Source of the DNA: Ipomoea triloba | Taxonomy: Eukaryota; Streptophyta; Magnoliopsida; Solanales; Convolvulaceae | Assembly (NCBI RefSeq): GCF_003576645.1 | Contig: NC_044916.1 | Span: 1,823,989 to 1,887,988, forward strand | DNA length: 64,000 nucleotides | Reading direction: 5' to 3' | In this document: positions 40,201-51,209 of the stretch, piece by piece | Position numbering within the stretch: the first letter of the stretch is position 1 | Layout of the letters: each line of letters begins with the position of its first letter | Notes under the pieces: generated by a model | What the model was told of the DNA's origin: nothing | What the model saw: the letters and a program-made list of their open reading frames with translations, nothing else | The model's database searches: none | Position numbers and translations under genes: made by a program

Positions 40201-41394
40201 AGGTAATATCCATTGTAGTGCTGGAACAATGACTGATTTCAGAAGAAAGATACTGCATGCAAAGAGACATTCACTCATTCAGAAGCAGGTTTGAAATTAA
40301 TCCTCCCCAAGGATTTCATTTTAGAGTGCTCATAAGAATTTGATATTACTTCACTTCAAATTGAACCAGGATCAAATTTTTATCAGTCAAATCCACTGAG
40401 AGTAGAGAAAGTCAATTAGTCAAAAACTTTCTGAGCTTAGGAAGACACCTAGCAGATAAATCTCATTCAAAGTCTAATTAAGAACTGTACATTCTAAGAG
40501 TGATAGAGAATACCAAAAGTATCCATGAACTGAGTATCAAATAGTGAGTTCCCTATAGGAGGCAACCCCATCAAAATTGGTCAGACCATTGACTTGGTAA
40601 CCATAAAGTTACAAGTTCGACTCCCAGCTGGAGCAGCCTATTTGCCTTCAAATCTTTTTGGTTTGAACCGATCTGCTATGGACAACCTAGGCTAGTTAGG
40701 CTGGTTTACATGCTTGTGATCCTTTGACAGCTAGAGTCTCAAGGTGAAATTTACCCAATCTACAACTCAAATAATGGCTGTGGATTTTATCGTAACTCCA
40801 AAAAAATAGTTCAATATAACCTTTTATAGTCATGGCTGAGCCTTGAAAATCTCATACATGACAGTCCAACTAGACGATGGGGAGAGTCCAAGGAAGTTCA
40901 ATTAAAGACAGATTTTAGCTAATTCACTCTGCAGCACAAGCAGAGAGACAATGAAAGAGATAACTCGGCTTCAAACAATGTCTGTTTCTCACTTTCTTGA
41001 AAACAAATTCCAGAATTTTGTTACTCCAAGTCCTAGAGAACACCAGTACTACAAAAATTATGCCAAGAAAACTCATACAACAACACAATACCGTACCTCC
41101 CTAAGAAGATAAAGCCATTCAATAAGAAACACTGGCCAGTGCGGATGGCGAGCTGTCTTGACCTTCAATCAAAGCAACGGAAAAGCAGAGAGAGATTTAA
41201 AGTTTTGAGCAGTAATTCAATTGCAAAGAAGAAGGAAAGTAAATGAAGGGGGGAAAAAACCTGAAGCAGTAGATGAAGACGCGATGAAGACAGCAAGCCT
41301 CCCTGAAACCCTCCGCCCAAAGCACTAACCCCTGCTTTGACTTTCTTGTTAGAGAGCCCGCCAAATCCGCCAGAACGCTGACGCTGCTCTCCAT
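37298..41394 (-). CDS. EI24: EI24 / etoposide-induced 2.4 family membrane protein
   Basis: Multi-pass ER membrane protein; the animal member works in autophagy and ER function. Eleven exons on the minus strand: 41394-41261, 41156-41097, 40252-40102, 39883-39831, 39308-39174, 39040-38977, 38892-38807, 38723-38641, 38294-38218, 37958-37843 and 37364-37298, giving 341 aa. All junctions keep frame with GT-AG. Hydrophobic segments include SIFLLKSVIVPALQWIL, VFWFFPLYVLSLILSNIW, IYSILLLTFFFLE, the signature VIGFIPYIGKALNFLLLSWM followed by AYYCFEYKWNLSG, and ALAIFLFSPLVSYGVMAIL. The hydrophilic loop KLSDQKESQTSQKTVSKA is in exon 5. Arabidopsis counterpart by memory: At4g06676. Intron 2 holds a SINE of the same family as YY1 intron 1. 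Confidence 0.94.
40555..40808 (+). mobile_element. tRNA-derived SINE (family A) in EI24 intron 2
   Basis: Shares with 20180-20466 the order ggtcaga..ttgacttggtaacca, acaagttcgactccca (B box, near 40614), ggtttgaaccgatctgctat, and an end before an A run. The target duplication is uncertain (aaatagt at both sides). Confidence 0.75.
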
Positions 41395-42024
41395 CGCTGA
41401 AGAAGACGATTAACCGCCCAATCCGATCGGAAGATGTTGATTGCTTCGCTTTTCAATGAAAAAACAAAAGTTGCACGCAATCCTTTTTTTTTTTTTCTTT
41501 TTTTTCTTTTTTTTTTGGTGCCTATATCAACTTTTAATGCTTTAAAACGAATTCGATTATAGTTGCTTCATTAAAGTATAACACATGTGTTCAGTTGATT
41601 TACTATAATTTACACTTACTAGCCATTCTGTTACGTAAGGACATAAAATTTGAATAATAATAGTAAGAATTAATATTCTCTTTTTTTTACTTGTGGATAC
41701 TTCAGTGTTTCATTAGATTAATTATAAGTTCACATGTAAAGGTAAATCGCGTATTTCATAATTAGTCTATTAGTTAAACATTAGTCTTTAGTTAAACATT
41801 AGTCTTTATGTGTACACAAAAGATCAAATTTACACCTTTCATCATCCAGGAACCATGTTCCACAAATACTTCTATTTTTGATAGCCATGCCTTCTTAATT
41901 TGAATTGATTATTTATAAACAACCTATGTTAATTTACAAATTTATGATCTTTTACTGATTAAAGTTATGAGAACGATTTTTTTTCTATTATTATCTATAA
42001 TAAAACATCTTAAATGGGCCATCA
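41395..42024. other. EI24 promoter side
   Basis: 41395-41470 is the probable minus-strand leader of EI24. A T-rich block lies at 41484-41518, and the rest is AT-rich with no recognised feature. Confidence 0.5.
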
Positions 42025-42040
42025 ATTATGTCTCGACTAT

Positions 42041-42214
42041 TTTTTTTGGTAAATTCACGGGGTCTTTCCCCATCCGTTTAACGGTCCGGGTCCACCCACG
42101 TTCACTCCGAGAGGGGTCTTTCTCCGTCCGTTTAACGGCCAGGGGGAATCGAACCCGGGGAAATTCTTCCCCACAAAGAGATCTTATTTGCCACTTGAGC
42201 TATCCCATTGGGTT
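42041..42214 (-). mobile_element. tRNA-derived SINE with perfect 16-bp target duplication
   Basis: 174 bp on the minus strand: A box tagctcaagtgg (42202-42191) and B box gggttcgattcc (about 42156-42145), then a body ending in an A run (T run 42041-42048). The flanking repeat attatgtctcgactat at 42025-42040 and 42215-42230 is perfect, so insertion is fairly recent. It is not a working tRNA: no acceptor stem or anticodon arm fits. Confidence 0.92.
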
Positions 42215-42230
42215 ATTATGTCTCGACTAT

Positions 42231-42784
42231 GCATTCACCTTAATATATTAAAGTTAATATTTACAAATGAAAATAAATTTTATCTAAATGAGACACCATT
42301 TTATATTAATTAATAGTAGTTAATTAATTTAAGAATTACACGCTAATAATCTCGTGGTGTAATAGCACAAAGTGACTCTCTCAAACAGAATGTCATGGAT
42401 TTGAGTTTCGGTGAGTCTCGATGAAATATGTACAAAATCTTAAAATTATTTTTGACACAGAATTTACAATGCAAAATAGATCATGATCTATGATATAATT
42501 AACCTATTACATACCTCTTTTACATCAAAATTTATCTCGTATATATATATACTTTAGAATAATATTTACCGGTAAAAAAATCCATTAAGAAATTCCACGG
42601 AGCAGGTCATACAATTGCCAGCATTCAAACGCGACCCAATTTTGGCATCGAAGCATCAAAATTCTTGACATTTTTTCTCGTTTCTTCTTCTTCTTCTCCC
42701 TTCTCTGCACCCTATTGATCTTCTTCTCCCTCCTGTGCGAAGAGGATCCTAGATAGACATAAACAGTACAGAGACCGGTAAGCG
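42231..42784. other. Upstream region of CMC4
   Basis: AT-rich to about 42590, then a pyrimidine-rich leader with ttcttcttcttcttctccc (42680-42735) just before the ATG of CMC4, which is typical for plant 5' UTRs. Confidence 0.5.
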
Positions 42785-44839
42785 ATGGCACAACCCAGTA
42801 AAGAGCCCTGCAAAAAGCAGGCTTGCGATATTCAAGCTTGTCTCTCCAAGAACAACTTTCTCCCTCAAAGGTCTGCGTACCCTTTTCTCCCTTTCTTCCA
42901 CTTCCATCTATTCTGTCTCTTATTTGGAAAAAAAAAAAAAAAAAAAAAAAAAGGTATCAAATGCATAAATTTCCTTCATATTGGTGATTGATTCTCTCTA
43001 TAATCATTTGCCTAATTTTCTATTGTTAAATACTGTTGGTGTGTTCTTGAGTTAAGGAAATTATAATTTTCACAGGAATTTAGATAATTGTGATATGAGA
43101 TTTGTGTGCATAATTTTGTGGTATTAGTTAAGGCATAGTCATGTTTTAATGCTCTAACAGTATCTGTGATGTGTGTCTAATTGTATCATCTTTGTGTTGG
43201 TAGACTTATTTGTTGCCCCTCCACATGTTTGTATTAATTGGCTAGCTGTGTATTCATCTTTTCCTTTAGAAATGACAAGGATGAAGCTTTCTCTAGTTCT
43301 AGTAATGAGGTGGGGTTATAGACTTATAGGCATTTAGGATAGGGGCGTGGGTGCTTTTGAAAAGATTATGACCTTCAAGATCTTTCTTGGCAAAAAACAA
43401 CGGTTTGAATCTATGTGCACTAAGCATAGTGGCAAGAGTAAAGAAGTGGGCTCATGAGTTTTACATAGTTCGATGAATGTGTGCTTGCATCTTTTCCTTT
43501 AGAAACAGCAAGGAGGAAGATTTCTCCAATGAGGTTGGGTTGTAGTCGTAATAGGCGTTTAGGATAGGGCGTAGTTGCTTTTGAAAAGATTACAGCCTTC
43601 AAGATCTTTCCTTCATTTATTGGAAAAAGCCAACGGTTTGAATCTATGTGCACTAAGCATAGTGGCAAGAGTAAAGAAATGGGCTCCTAGGTTTTACATA
43701 ATTCGATGAATCTATGCTTGCATCTTTTCCTTTAGAAATGGCAAGGAGGAAGGCAGGAAGCTTTCTCGAGGGTTCTAGTAATGATGTGGGGTTATAGTTG
43801 TAATAGGCGTTTAAGGATAGGGCATAGGTGCTTTTGAAAAGATTACGACCTTCAAGATCTTTACTTCATTGATTGGCAAAAAACAACCGTTTGAATCTAT
43901 GTACACTACGCATACTGGCAAGAGTAAAGAAATGGGCTTCGAGTTTTACACAATTTGATGAATGTGTATGAGTGTATCCATCTTCTCCTTTAGAAATGAC
44001 GAGGAAACTTTCTCTAGTTCTAGTAATGAGGTGGGTTATAGTAGTAATAGGCGTTTAGGATAGGGCGTAAGTGCTTCATGCTTTTGACAAAAATTACAAC
44101 CTTCAAGATCTTTAACTCATTGATTGGCAAAAAACAACTGTTTGAATCTATGTAGACCAAACATATTGGCAATAGTAAAATGGGATCTTGAGTTTTACAT
44201 AATACAATGAATGTGTGTTTGCACCATAGAACATGCTCTCTCAGTCTCTCTTATTAATTATTAGCAAGAACCATTGCTTCTTAAATTACTGCAACTTGAA
44301 ACCTCGAGTTGTTCATCATCTATCTTGCTAAGTCTTGGTGAACAGTCATTTTCTAGAAACACGCTTCCAATCTGCTGGGCTAACATTGCCTTTAGCACAT
44401 TGGGACTCCATAGAAAGTGAACCATCGCCAATATTTCCATGTTATAAACGTCTTTCTATTCACTGTTCTGTTCCTCAGCAGCGTCTTCTCACAGATTGTT
44501 AACTGTGGACTTGTAGTAAAGGCTATATGTCTCGAAATAGCTTGTTCTTTTAGTTGGATTCACTGCTTACTTGATTCTACCTCTATTTTCCGACTTGGTT
44601 CCATGAAAAAACCGAAAACCAACCTGAATGGAGCGTATGGTTATAGTTTGTTGGCTTTTTCTTGATTTGATCTCAAGTTGCTGTTATCTGTTCTGTGTAC
44701 TCATGAACTTCCGCGTATTGGTGTATGATACAGATGTGTTAGAGTCATCGAATCCCTTAGAAACTGTTGCGAGCAATGCGAATACAAGTCGACCCATTGT
44801 GCTTCTTTATCTGGTCTTCTAAAACAGATACAGAAGTAA
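42785..44839 (+). CDS. CMC4: CX9C-motif protein 4 (CMC4-like), mitochondrial intermembrane space
   Basis: Small twin-CX9C protein, imported to the mitochondrial intermembrane space by the Mia40 pathway. Two exons, 42785-42870 and 44734-44839, give only 63 aa. It starts MAQPSKEPCKKQACDIQACL. Cysteine pairs C9-x9-C19, C30-x9-C40 and C41-x9-C51 all have the exact spacing. The C-terminus LSGLLKQIQK is typical. The acceptor at 44733 joins CAAAG to ATGTGT to make Arg29-Cys30. The 1.86-kb intron is unusual for so small a gene because it contains a four-unit tandem repeat. No signal peptide, as expected for this import route. Confidence 0.93.
43259..44225. repeat. Four tandem 233-258 bp units in CMC4 intron
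   Basis: Units begin at the word ttttcctttagaaa near 43259, 43492, 43725 and 43983; the first two periods are exactly 233 bp. Shared blocks include aataggcgtttaggatagg, gaaaagattacgaccttcaa and gtttgaatctatgtgcacta. Units have diverged by point changes and small indels, so it is an old array, not an assembly loop. No open frame runs through it. Confidence 0.9.
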
Positions 44840-45849
44840 GAGCTTCATGTCAAACAGTCAGGGAAGATGGAGAGTTTTGGTTTCTGATTCCCTCTTGTGC
44901 AATTTCAAAAGTTAATGCCATTTTTGCTTCCATATTTGACAACATGATGATCAAGAAACAGAGAAAGGTGGCATTAAATCAATCAGACCTTTTGTTATAC
45001 AATTGATTATTTTGAAGTTCCTGTAATAAATAAGCGGTTGGTCTGGTGTGGAATCTTCTTACGTAAATGCAACTGACTGATCGGTTGCTCAGCCTATTAA
45101 CAAATCATAACATATCACATCAAATGGAATTTCTCTTTTATATATATATATATATAATAGAGTTAATTTTATTTTTAATTCTAAATTTATATGTGATAGT
45201 TCATTTAAGTTATTTTTATTAGAATATATATTTTTGGTCATATTATTATTGTGGCATGATATTTTTTATTATTTATCACCAAAACAGATTAAATATCGTT
45301 AAATATAATAACATCTCCGTTTTTAATTATGGATTTTTTTAAAAAAATATAGCAGACAAACTTACTTTAAAAAAAAAAGTCTTTGTAATTAACGACATTT
45401 CAACAATTTTGTTGACGGAAGACTAAAAATGATCATGTCACAACAATATTAAGATCAACTAAGGATGTTCTAATAAAAAAGCCTAAAAGTGAATTACCAC
45501 CTATAAGTTTATGACTAAAAATGGAATTAACTCTATATATAATATATGTAAATGGTATAGCAAGCTTCAAAGGAGACAGTTATGGCATTAGGTGCATATT
45601 GAGTGGCAAGGGGCAACATTTCATCTTCCTTTTGTACTTTGAACTACATAGAAAAAGAATATTAGAATACAATACAATTTCAAGAGTCTCACCTTCCCTT
45701 TCTTTGAACTACATGATGGACAAAGAATACAATAATAATGCAATGTCCAAGTGTGGTATTTCTTTGAATGTGATGTGGATCATGCTGCAGAACTGTGGCA
45801 AAAAGAATAATGAGAAAAAAAATCGAGGCATCCGGGAGCGATGCAAGGA
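44840..45849. other. Intergenic between convergent CMC4 and NIPA
   Basis: 44840-45110 is probably the CMC4 3' UTR. 45140-45560 is very AT-rich. 45560-45849 contains no recognised element and likely includes the NIPA 3' UTR on the minus strand. Confidence 0.5.
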
Positions 45850-48800
45850 TCATGGCAATCTCGAGGAGTCTTGGCGCTTCAACGGCACGCCTTCTTGACC
45901 ATAACCGTCCTCATCAACGTGCTTGGGGAGTCGCGAGTGCGCCATGGGACCTGATCAGAATCCGCGGTGTAACTAGGGTTAGCAAACTTCAAATGGGAAA
46001 TCAAGGGTTTCCGCGAGTTTTAAAGGGCGAGGAAGAGGGGGTATAGGGGTTAGAGGTATACCGTCCACCATGTCTTTGGTGCTGTGAAGAAGAAACGTGC
46101 CAGAAAGTATCGTGACAAACCCACACATTTCTGTCACGATTTGGGTAGGGTTCTGCCTATCCCAGTCCTGTTCACGCAAACAAAAACAACTATAACAATG
46201 AGGGGGATGAGGACATTACACGTTACACATAGCTTTAGCTTCTACTCGGATACAAATATTTTCACGGAGAAAATTGTAATTCATGCCCCTTTATAATATG
46301 CCAATTATCAATGAGGCTTCTGAATTATTAGAGGTGTAAATGTTGCCCCTCAATTTTCAAAACGGTACATGTATTGCCCTTCCTGTAGCGGACCTGTGGT
46401 TTAAAACGATGCCGTTTTAAAACAAATATGGGACAATATATGTACCGTTTTGACAATTGAGGGGTAACATTTACACCACTAATAATTCAGAAGTTGCATT
46501 GATAATTGACATATTATGGAGGGACACAAATTACAATTTTCCCTATTTTCACGTTTGAAGGGATTAAGGCAGTGTCACCATAAAGACCGCTAGATAGGAA
46601 AGAGAAAAGGAAATAATTTAATCCGAAGCAGGTTTAGCAAATTTAGATAGGTATTGGACTTTAAGGAATATATGTAATCAAGTAAAAACATTCAAGATTG
46701 GCGAAGAGGTTACCTACCTTGAACATGATTACGCTTGCTAAGATCGTTAGAGAGGTGAACATAACGTAATATATTGGTGACACAACAGCAGTGTTGAACG
46801 TGTCCAGGGCCTGCACTTGCAAAATTAGCAAAATTTGGAGTATAGAGGTCAGGATCGAGGCCTAAGAGAGATCTTGTCAAAATAGACAACATTGGCGTTG
46901 AATGTGTAAATACACGCAAATGCCACGTGAACGGATATAGAGCAAGTTTTTTGCAAGGGGAAAAAAAAAAAGAGAGAAATTAATGATACTTACCATATTT
47001 AAATAATTCATTTGAGTAAGCACGCAAATCAGGACAACCAAAGTAAAGGCCCAAGTCTGGGGATATAGTAGCTGATTCATTCCCGACAATGTTAACTTTA
47101 TGGCTATCCCGAGTGCTTTGACACTCATGACCTGTTAAAAACAGACAACCAAGCTGAAAATTTGAAAATGCACGGGCAAGAAACAATTCAAGTACAGTTG
47201 AATTATCAATACATACCGATAAGGAGCCGATTAATGAACAAATACCAATATAGCACATTATATGTGTCTGCCCGTATTGTGGAACATAGTGAAATATGAG
47301 AATCAGAACAGCCGTTATCACCAAGGATGCATAAAAGAGAAAACCTGCAGGAAACAATAGACCGACTATGGTCACAAGTTCTCCGTAAAAGACGCAATCG
47401 TGAAAAGTGTAATTTTAATCTTTAACATTAGTAAAATACCAGGCTCGGTAGCAAGGTCCCACACTTCTGTCACTGATTCAATCTGGCGTTCTTGAGGAGC
47501 ATGTAGAACAATCGTGGTGGAGCCAACCACGCATAAAGCACAACCCAAAATGCCAAACGTATGTAGCTTCTCTCGCAAAATAATGTGAGCTAGCACGGCA
47601 CTACAATACACGCATAAGCCATCAAAACCAGAATCTTAAATTTAAATAAGTTTCCGTATCATATATCATACCTTATGATAATGCTAAGTGCACCAAGAGG
47701 AGTAACCAGAATAGCGGGTGCAAATGCATATGCTGCAAAATTGGCAACTTCTCCGACAATCACTGTTTCAACAACAGTAAATCCATTAGAATTCAAATTA
47801 GCAAAGTCAATATCAGTAAAGGGTAGCAACCGGCTAATCCAAGATTCAAAATGAACTCTTACGATATTGGAATAGAATAGATTGTTAAAAACGATTCTAG
47901 CAGAAGATTATGGATGAATTAGTTTGGCAGTGGCGTGTGCCACATTTGGTCTACATAATTTTTTGGACTTCAATTGGCTTTCAATATCCATGAAGGGACT
48001 TCTAATTGTTCTAGTAATTTAGTAAGCATGATTACACAAAGAATAAAACAAAAATAAAGTAGGTCGGCCACTAGGATCTCAAAATAACATATGAGGATAG
48101 TAATTTATAACTCACTTGTAATCATGCCCACCCACCATAGTGGCTCATATAGGTATGAATATCCTCCAGCTCCTGTCAGAAACAGAAAGACTTTAAGTTA
48201 AAACTTTAAGCGTTGTTGAAACTGTATCTCAAAACCTAACTCAGAAAGGCATTAAAGCTGTTTGAGAGCTGCAGAACCAATGGACAAAAATAAAAATAAA
48301 ATTCCAGAATCACAATTTTGAATATCAACTGCAGGAAAACATAAATATTGTTTCCGACAATAAGAATACAAGCTATTGGGGTATTACACATCACTTAATT
48401 GTTGTGTATGTCTCATATGTACTGGAGGACGATAGGTGTTGGACGAAACGGAGTGGAGTGACCAGAGCAAGTTCATGTAGTGGAGTCCAACACCTATCCG
48501 GGTTAGGTTTTTCCTCAAGTACATATGAGACATACACAACAATTGTAAACTTTGATGCAAACATGGGAGAAAAGATCCCTGAACTTGCATGCTTATTAAG
48601 GGCTCTCAAGTGCAAAAATTATCAGCCAAATTTATCAATGGATTCATTGTCCAGCCACTTCTGAGGCCACTCTCGAATGGTATGTTGCCAATAATACAAC
48701 CTGTAGAAATGGTACTAGAAAAGGAAAGGCAAATACCAGTACGATTGAAAATCCATTCAAATACCATAAATTTCATTTGAAGGGCCTCAAGATATAAACT

Positions 48801-49928
48801 CAGGATCGCCAATTTAAATCTGAAATACTAGCAAGGTGATAACCATTAACCACACACCAAACCTCGGAGAATTTGAGGATGTGATCTATGGATGCCATAC
48901 TGAAGTTCTAGCTGCTTTTAACCAAGAACCACAAAGCATATGCACTTAACATACCACATAAATTACAAACTTCTCAATTCAGGCATCTATAAATGAAAAA
49001 GGAAAAATATGAAGAAAATCCCCGAGATCTTGCCAACTAAAAGAACCCAAAGTTAGTTGGAAGCATTCATTACCCATAGGCAAAATCCCTTGCTCCAAGG
49101 GCCCTTACACCCCACCCGACAGGATTGTAGATGAGTAAATCACGGTGACTCAATGACCCAGTAGGACGTGTGAGCCACCCTACAAAAGGGTGTAACTCTC
49201 TTAGCTATTTGGGCTCAATCACCCACACCCTGGCCTGGTGACTCAACGGTCCATTAGATGGGAGGACGTGCAGCCCACAAAGAGCCACCCCACAAGAGGG
49301 TGAAACTCTCATGGCTGCCGGGCTGGATCCTACGTCCTTGCCCATAATTTGGGGGCTAGAAACCAACTGAGCTGCCCGTGCGAGGTAGTTGGAACGGCCC
49401 ATTAGATGGGAGGACCACCCACACCCCGGCCAGGTGACTCAACAGCCCATTAGATCCATTAGATGGGAGGACGTGCATCCCACAAAGAGCCACCCCACAA
49501 GAGGGTGAAACTCTCATGGCTGCCGGGCTCGATTCTGCGTCCTTACCCATAATTTGGGACCCAGAAACCCCAGAAACCAACTGAGCTGCCCGTGCAAGCT
49601 AGTTGGAAGCATTCCTTTTTCAGAATCACTTGAGTTTCACAGCCAAACCCAATGCAACATGAATACTAATCAGGTTCATTTATGTAATTACTAGTATATA
49701 TATACACAAGATAAAGACAAAGGAAGTGAATGAAGGTGTACTACCAGCCCTGACACCAGAAGCACCAGCCTTCTTCAGCCCTTTTTTCTTAACAATGAAG
49801 CTAGCTCCGATGAAAACGCTGGAAGACAACGCCAGAACTAACCCCTTAACATTATCCGACGACATTCCTCTATACGCATCCTTCCAGCTATGCGACACCG
49901 CCGCCGCCGCCGTCGCTTCCAACGCCAT
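45850..49928 (-). CDS. NIPA: Probable magnesium transporter, NIPA family
   Basis: Plasma- or endosomal-membrane Mg2+ transporter with about nine membrane helices. Nine minus-strand exons: 49928-49745, 48172-48116, 47762-47672, 47600-47440, 47344-47217, 47131-46994, 46810-46718, 46167-46062 and 45950-45850, giving 352 aa. Family landmarks in order: [143 protein letters not shown]. The C-terminal exon ends [10 protein letters not shown]...[12 protein letters not shown] chose ATG 49928 ([21 protein letters not shown]); a GTG-started longer frame lacks an ATG, and Met at 49865 is an alternative. Introns 1 and 7 contain repeats. Confidence 0.95.
46267..46543. mobile_element. MULE-type MITE in NIPA intron 7
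   Basis: 277 bp, almost all inverted repeat: gagaaaattgtaatt at the left, gggaaaattgtaatt at the right read in reverse, and arms continuing to acggtacat. A perfect 10-bp target duplication tattttcacg (46257-46266 and 46544-46553) fits Mutator-type insertion. No coding capacity. Confidence 0.9.
48397..48544. repeat. Perfect-stem inverted repeat in NIPA intron 1
   Basis: The outer arms of 27 bp pair perfectly: 48397-48423 (starting aattgttgtgtatgtctc) and 48518-48544. Inner arms gataggtgttgga (48431-48443) and tccaacacctatc (48486-48498) pair too, around a loop of about 42 bp. The spacers differ by a 12-bp deletion. It is probably a foldback MITE; a small-RNA hairpin is possible. Confidence 0.85.
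49069..49599 (-). mobile_element. Composite SINE with duplicated unit in NIPA intron 1
   Basis: 531 bp flanked by a perfect 15-bp repeat tagttggaagcattc (49054-49068 and 49600-49614). Inside are two tandem copies of about 190-200 bp sharing cccacaaagagccaccccac, gagggtgaaactctcatggc and cccataatttggg. On the minus strand each begins with an A-box-like gggcagctcagttgg and has a weak B-box-like cgagcccggc. Confidence 0.85.
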
Positions 49929-50620
49929 CAGACACAATCTTAAACCCTCCTCCTCCTCCTTCTCCTCCACTACTGCCTCATTTCCAAACGCGAATGCGTC
50001 TAGATTGGTTAAAGTCCGAATCTTTACTCCTCACTCCCCTGACAGAGCGAATCAGAACGCGAATAAAATAGTGGGATCTGTCGGCGGTGGAAAGATTCAA
50101 ACAAAAAAAAAAAAAACTCACAGATGGGAACAGCAAGAAGCGCGTTGCCGTGCTAGATCGGAGCTAGTAAGAAACAGTGAATTTGGGTTTACCCGAAACA
50201 GGACTCAGGTCTGATCAGATCGATGATCGGATCATATAGATTTGCTCGTCTTCTACCTTCCAAACCCACCATTTTATCCGCCGCTCTTTTATTTTTTTTC
50301 TTTTCTTTTTCTTTTCTATTCTTAGTGAGACTAATAATCCACAATTTGTCTCGTCTAGTCTTTCACCAGTCAATACCAACAATTCCATGAAATCATATCT
50401 TTTTACCTAAAGTAGTAAATATAATAAATAATAAGAATGGGAAAGTTTTTTAATTTCATGTACTTGGTAATATTATACATTATGTTTGGTTAGATGTACT
50501 TATAGAGAGTATAATTGGTAAATTAAAAAAAAAGTACAAAAAGACAATATTCTCAAATTTTTAAATAAGAATTGTCGTCGCTTTTGGTCTTTTGATTATT
50601 ATTTACTTCTTATTAGGCTA
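49929..50620. other. NIPA 5' region and promoter
   Basis: 49929-50215 is GC-richer and is the probable minus-strand leader of NIPA; a plus-strand frame across it (49726-50214) is a shadow. 50216-50620 is AT-rich with nothing recognised. Confidence 0.5.
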
Positions 50621-51063
50621 TGTTTGGAAATCGAAAATGATATTTGAAAAATAAGTCATTTTCAATAAAACATTTTCATTTTTAGTGTTTGGTTGCATTT
50701 CAGAAAATAGTCTTTGCATGTTTTGTTCATTTTCCAAAAAAAAAAAAAAAAGTAAAATTGTATAATATATGAGTGTATATATAAATTGAATGTTGTTTAT
50801 TAAAATGAAAAAAAAAAAACTTAGTGTTATAATTTATTTATTTTTAAGAAGATGCAGATCGGGTATCTGGTTTCCTTCGAAAATCGAAGCTTTGACTCTG
50901 GTTTCTGGCTTCGAAGATGAAGAAGTTACAGTTTTTATTTGGTAGGAAGAAGATGAATGACAAACTGAGTCAAGCTATGGAAGATGAAGAAGCAATGCAA
51001 AAGAGAAAATGGAATGTGGAAAATGACTTCCCCTACAAAAAAAGTGGGAGGGGGGGGGGGGGG
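50621..51063. other. Repeat fragment left of the assembly gap
   Basis: Contains words typical of a dispersed element (ctatgtttggaaatcgaaaa, aagtcattttcaataaaaca). The 42-residue frame at 50917-51050 has no known product. It ends in a G run that meets the gap, so its other half is not seen. Confidence 0.4.
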
Positions 51064-51179
51064 NNNNNNNNNNNNNNNNNNNNNNNNNNNNNNNNNNNNN
51101 NNNNNNNNNNNNNNNNNNNNNNNNNNNNNNNNNNNNNNNNNNNNNNNNNNNNNNNNNNNNNNNNNNNNNNNNNNNNNNN
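51064..51179. other. Assembly gap (116 N)
   Basis: 116 undetermined bases. The left side ends in 15 or so G, and the right side starts with 9 A then 21 G. Reads evidently failed in a homopolymer-rich repeat; the true length is unknown. Confidence 0.98.
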
Positions 51180-51209
51180 AAAAAAAAAGGGGGGGGGGGG
51201 GGGGGGGGG

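Noticed and set aside
42145..42202. A tRNA gene on the minus strand
   Set aside because: The A and B boxes are present, but there is no cloverleaf, and the block has an A tail and 16-bp target duplication: it is a SINE.
45795..46046. Plus-strand 83-codon frame
   Set aside because: It is the antisense shadow of the last NIPA exon and intron.
49680..49970. Longer NIPA start at 49970
   Set aside because: The codon there is GTG, not ATG. ATG 49928 leads into the family start.
49726..50214. Plus-strand 162-codon frame
   Set aside because: Antisense of NIPA exon 1 and its leader.
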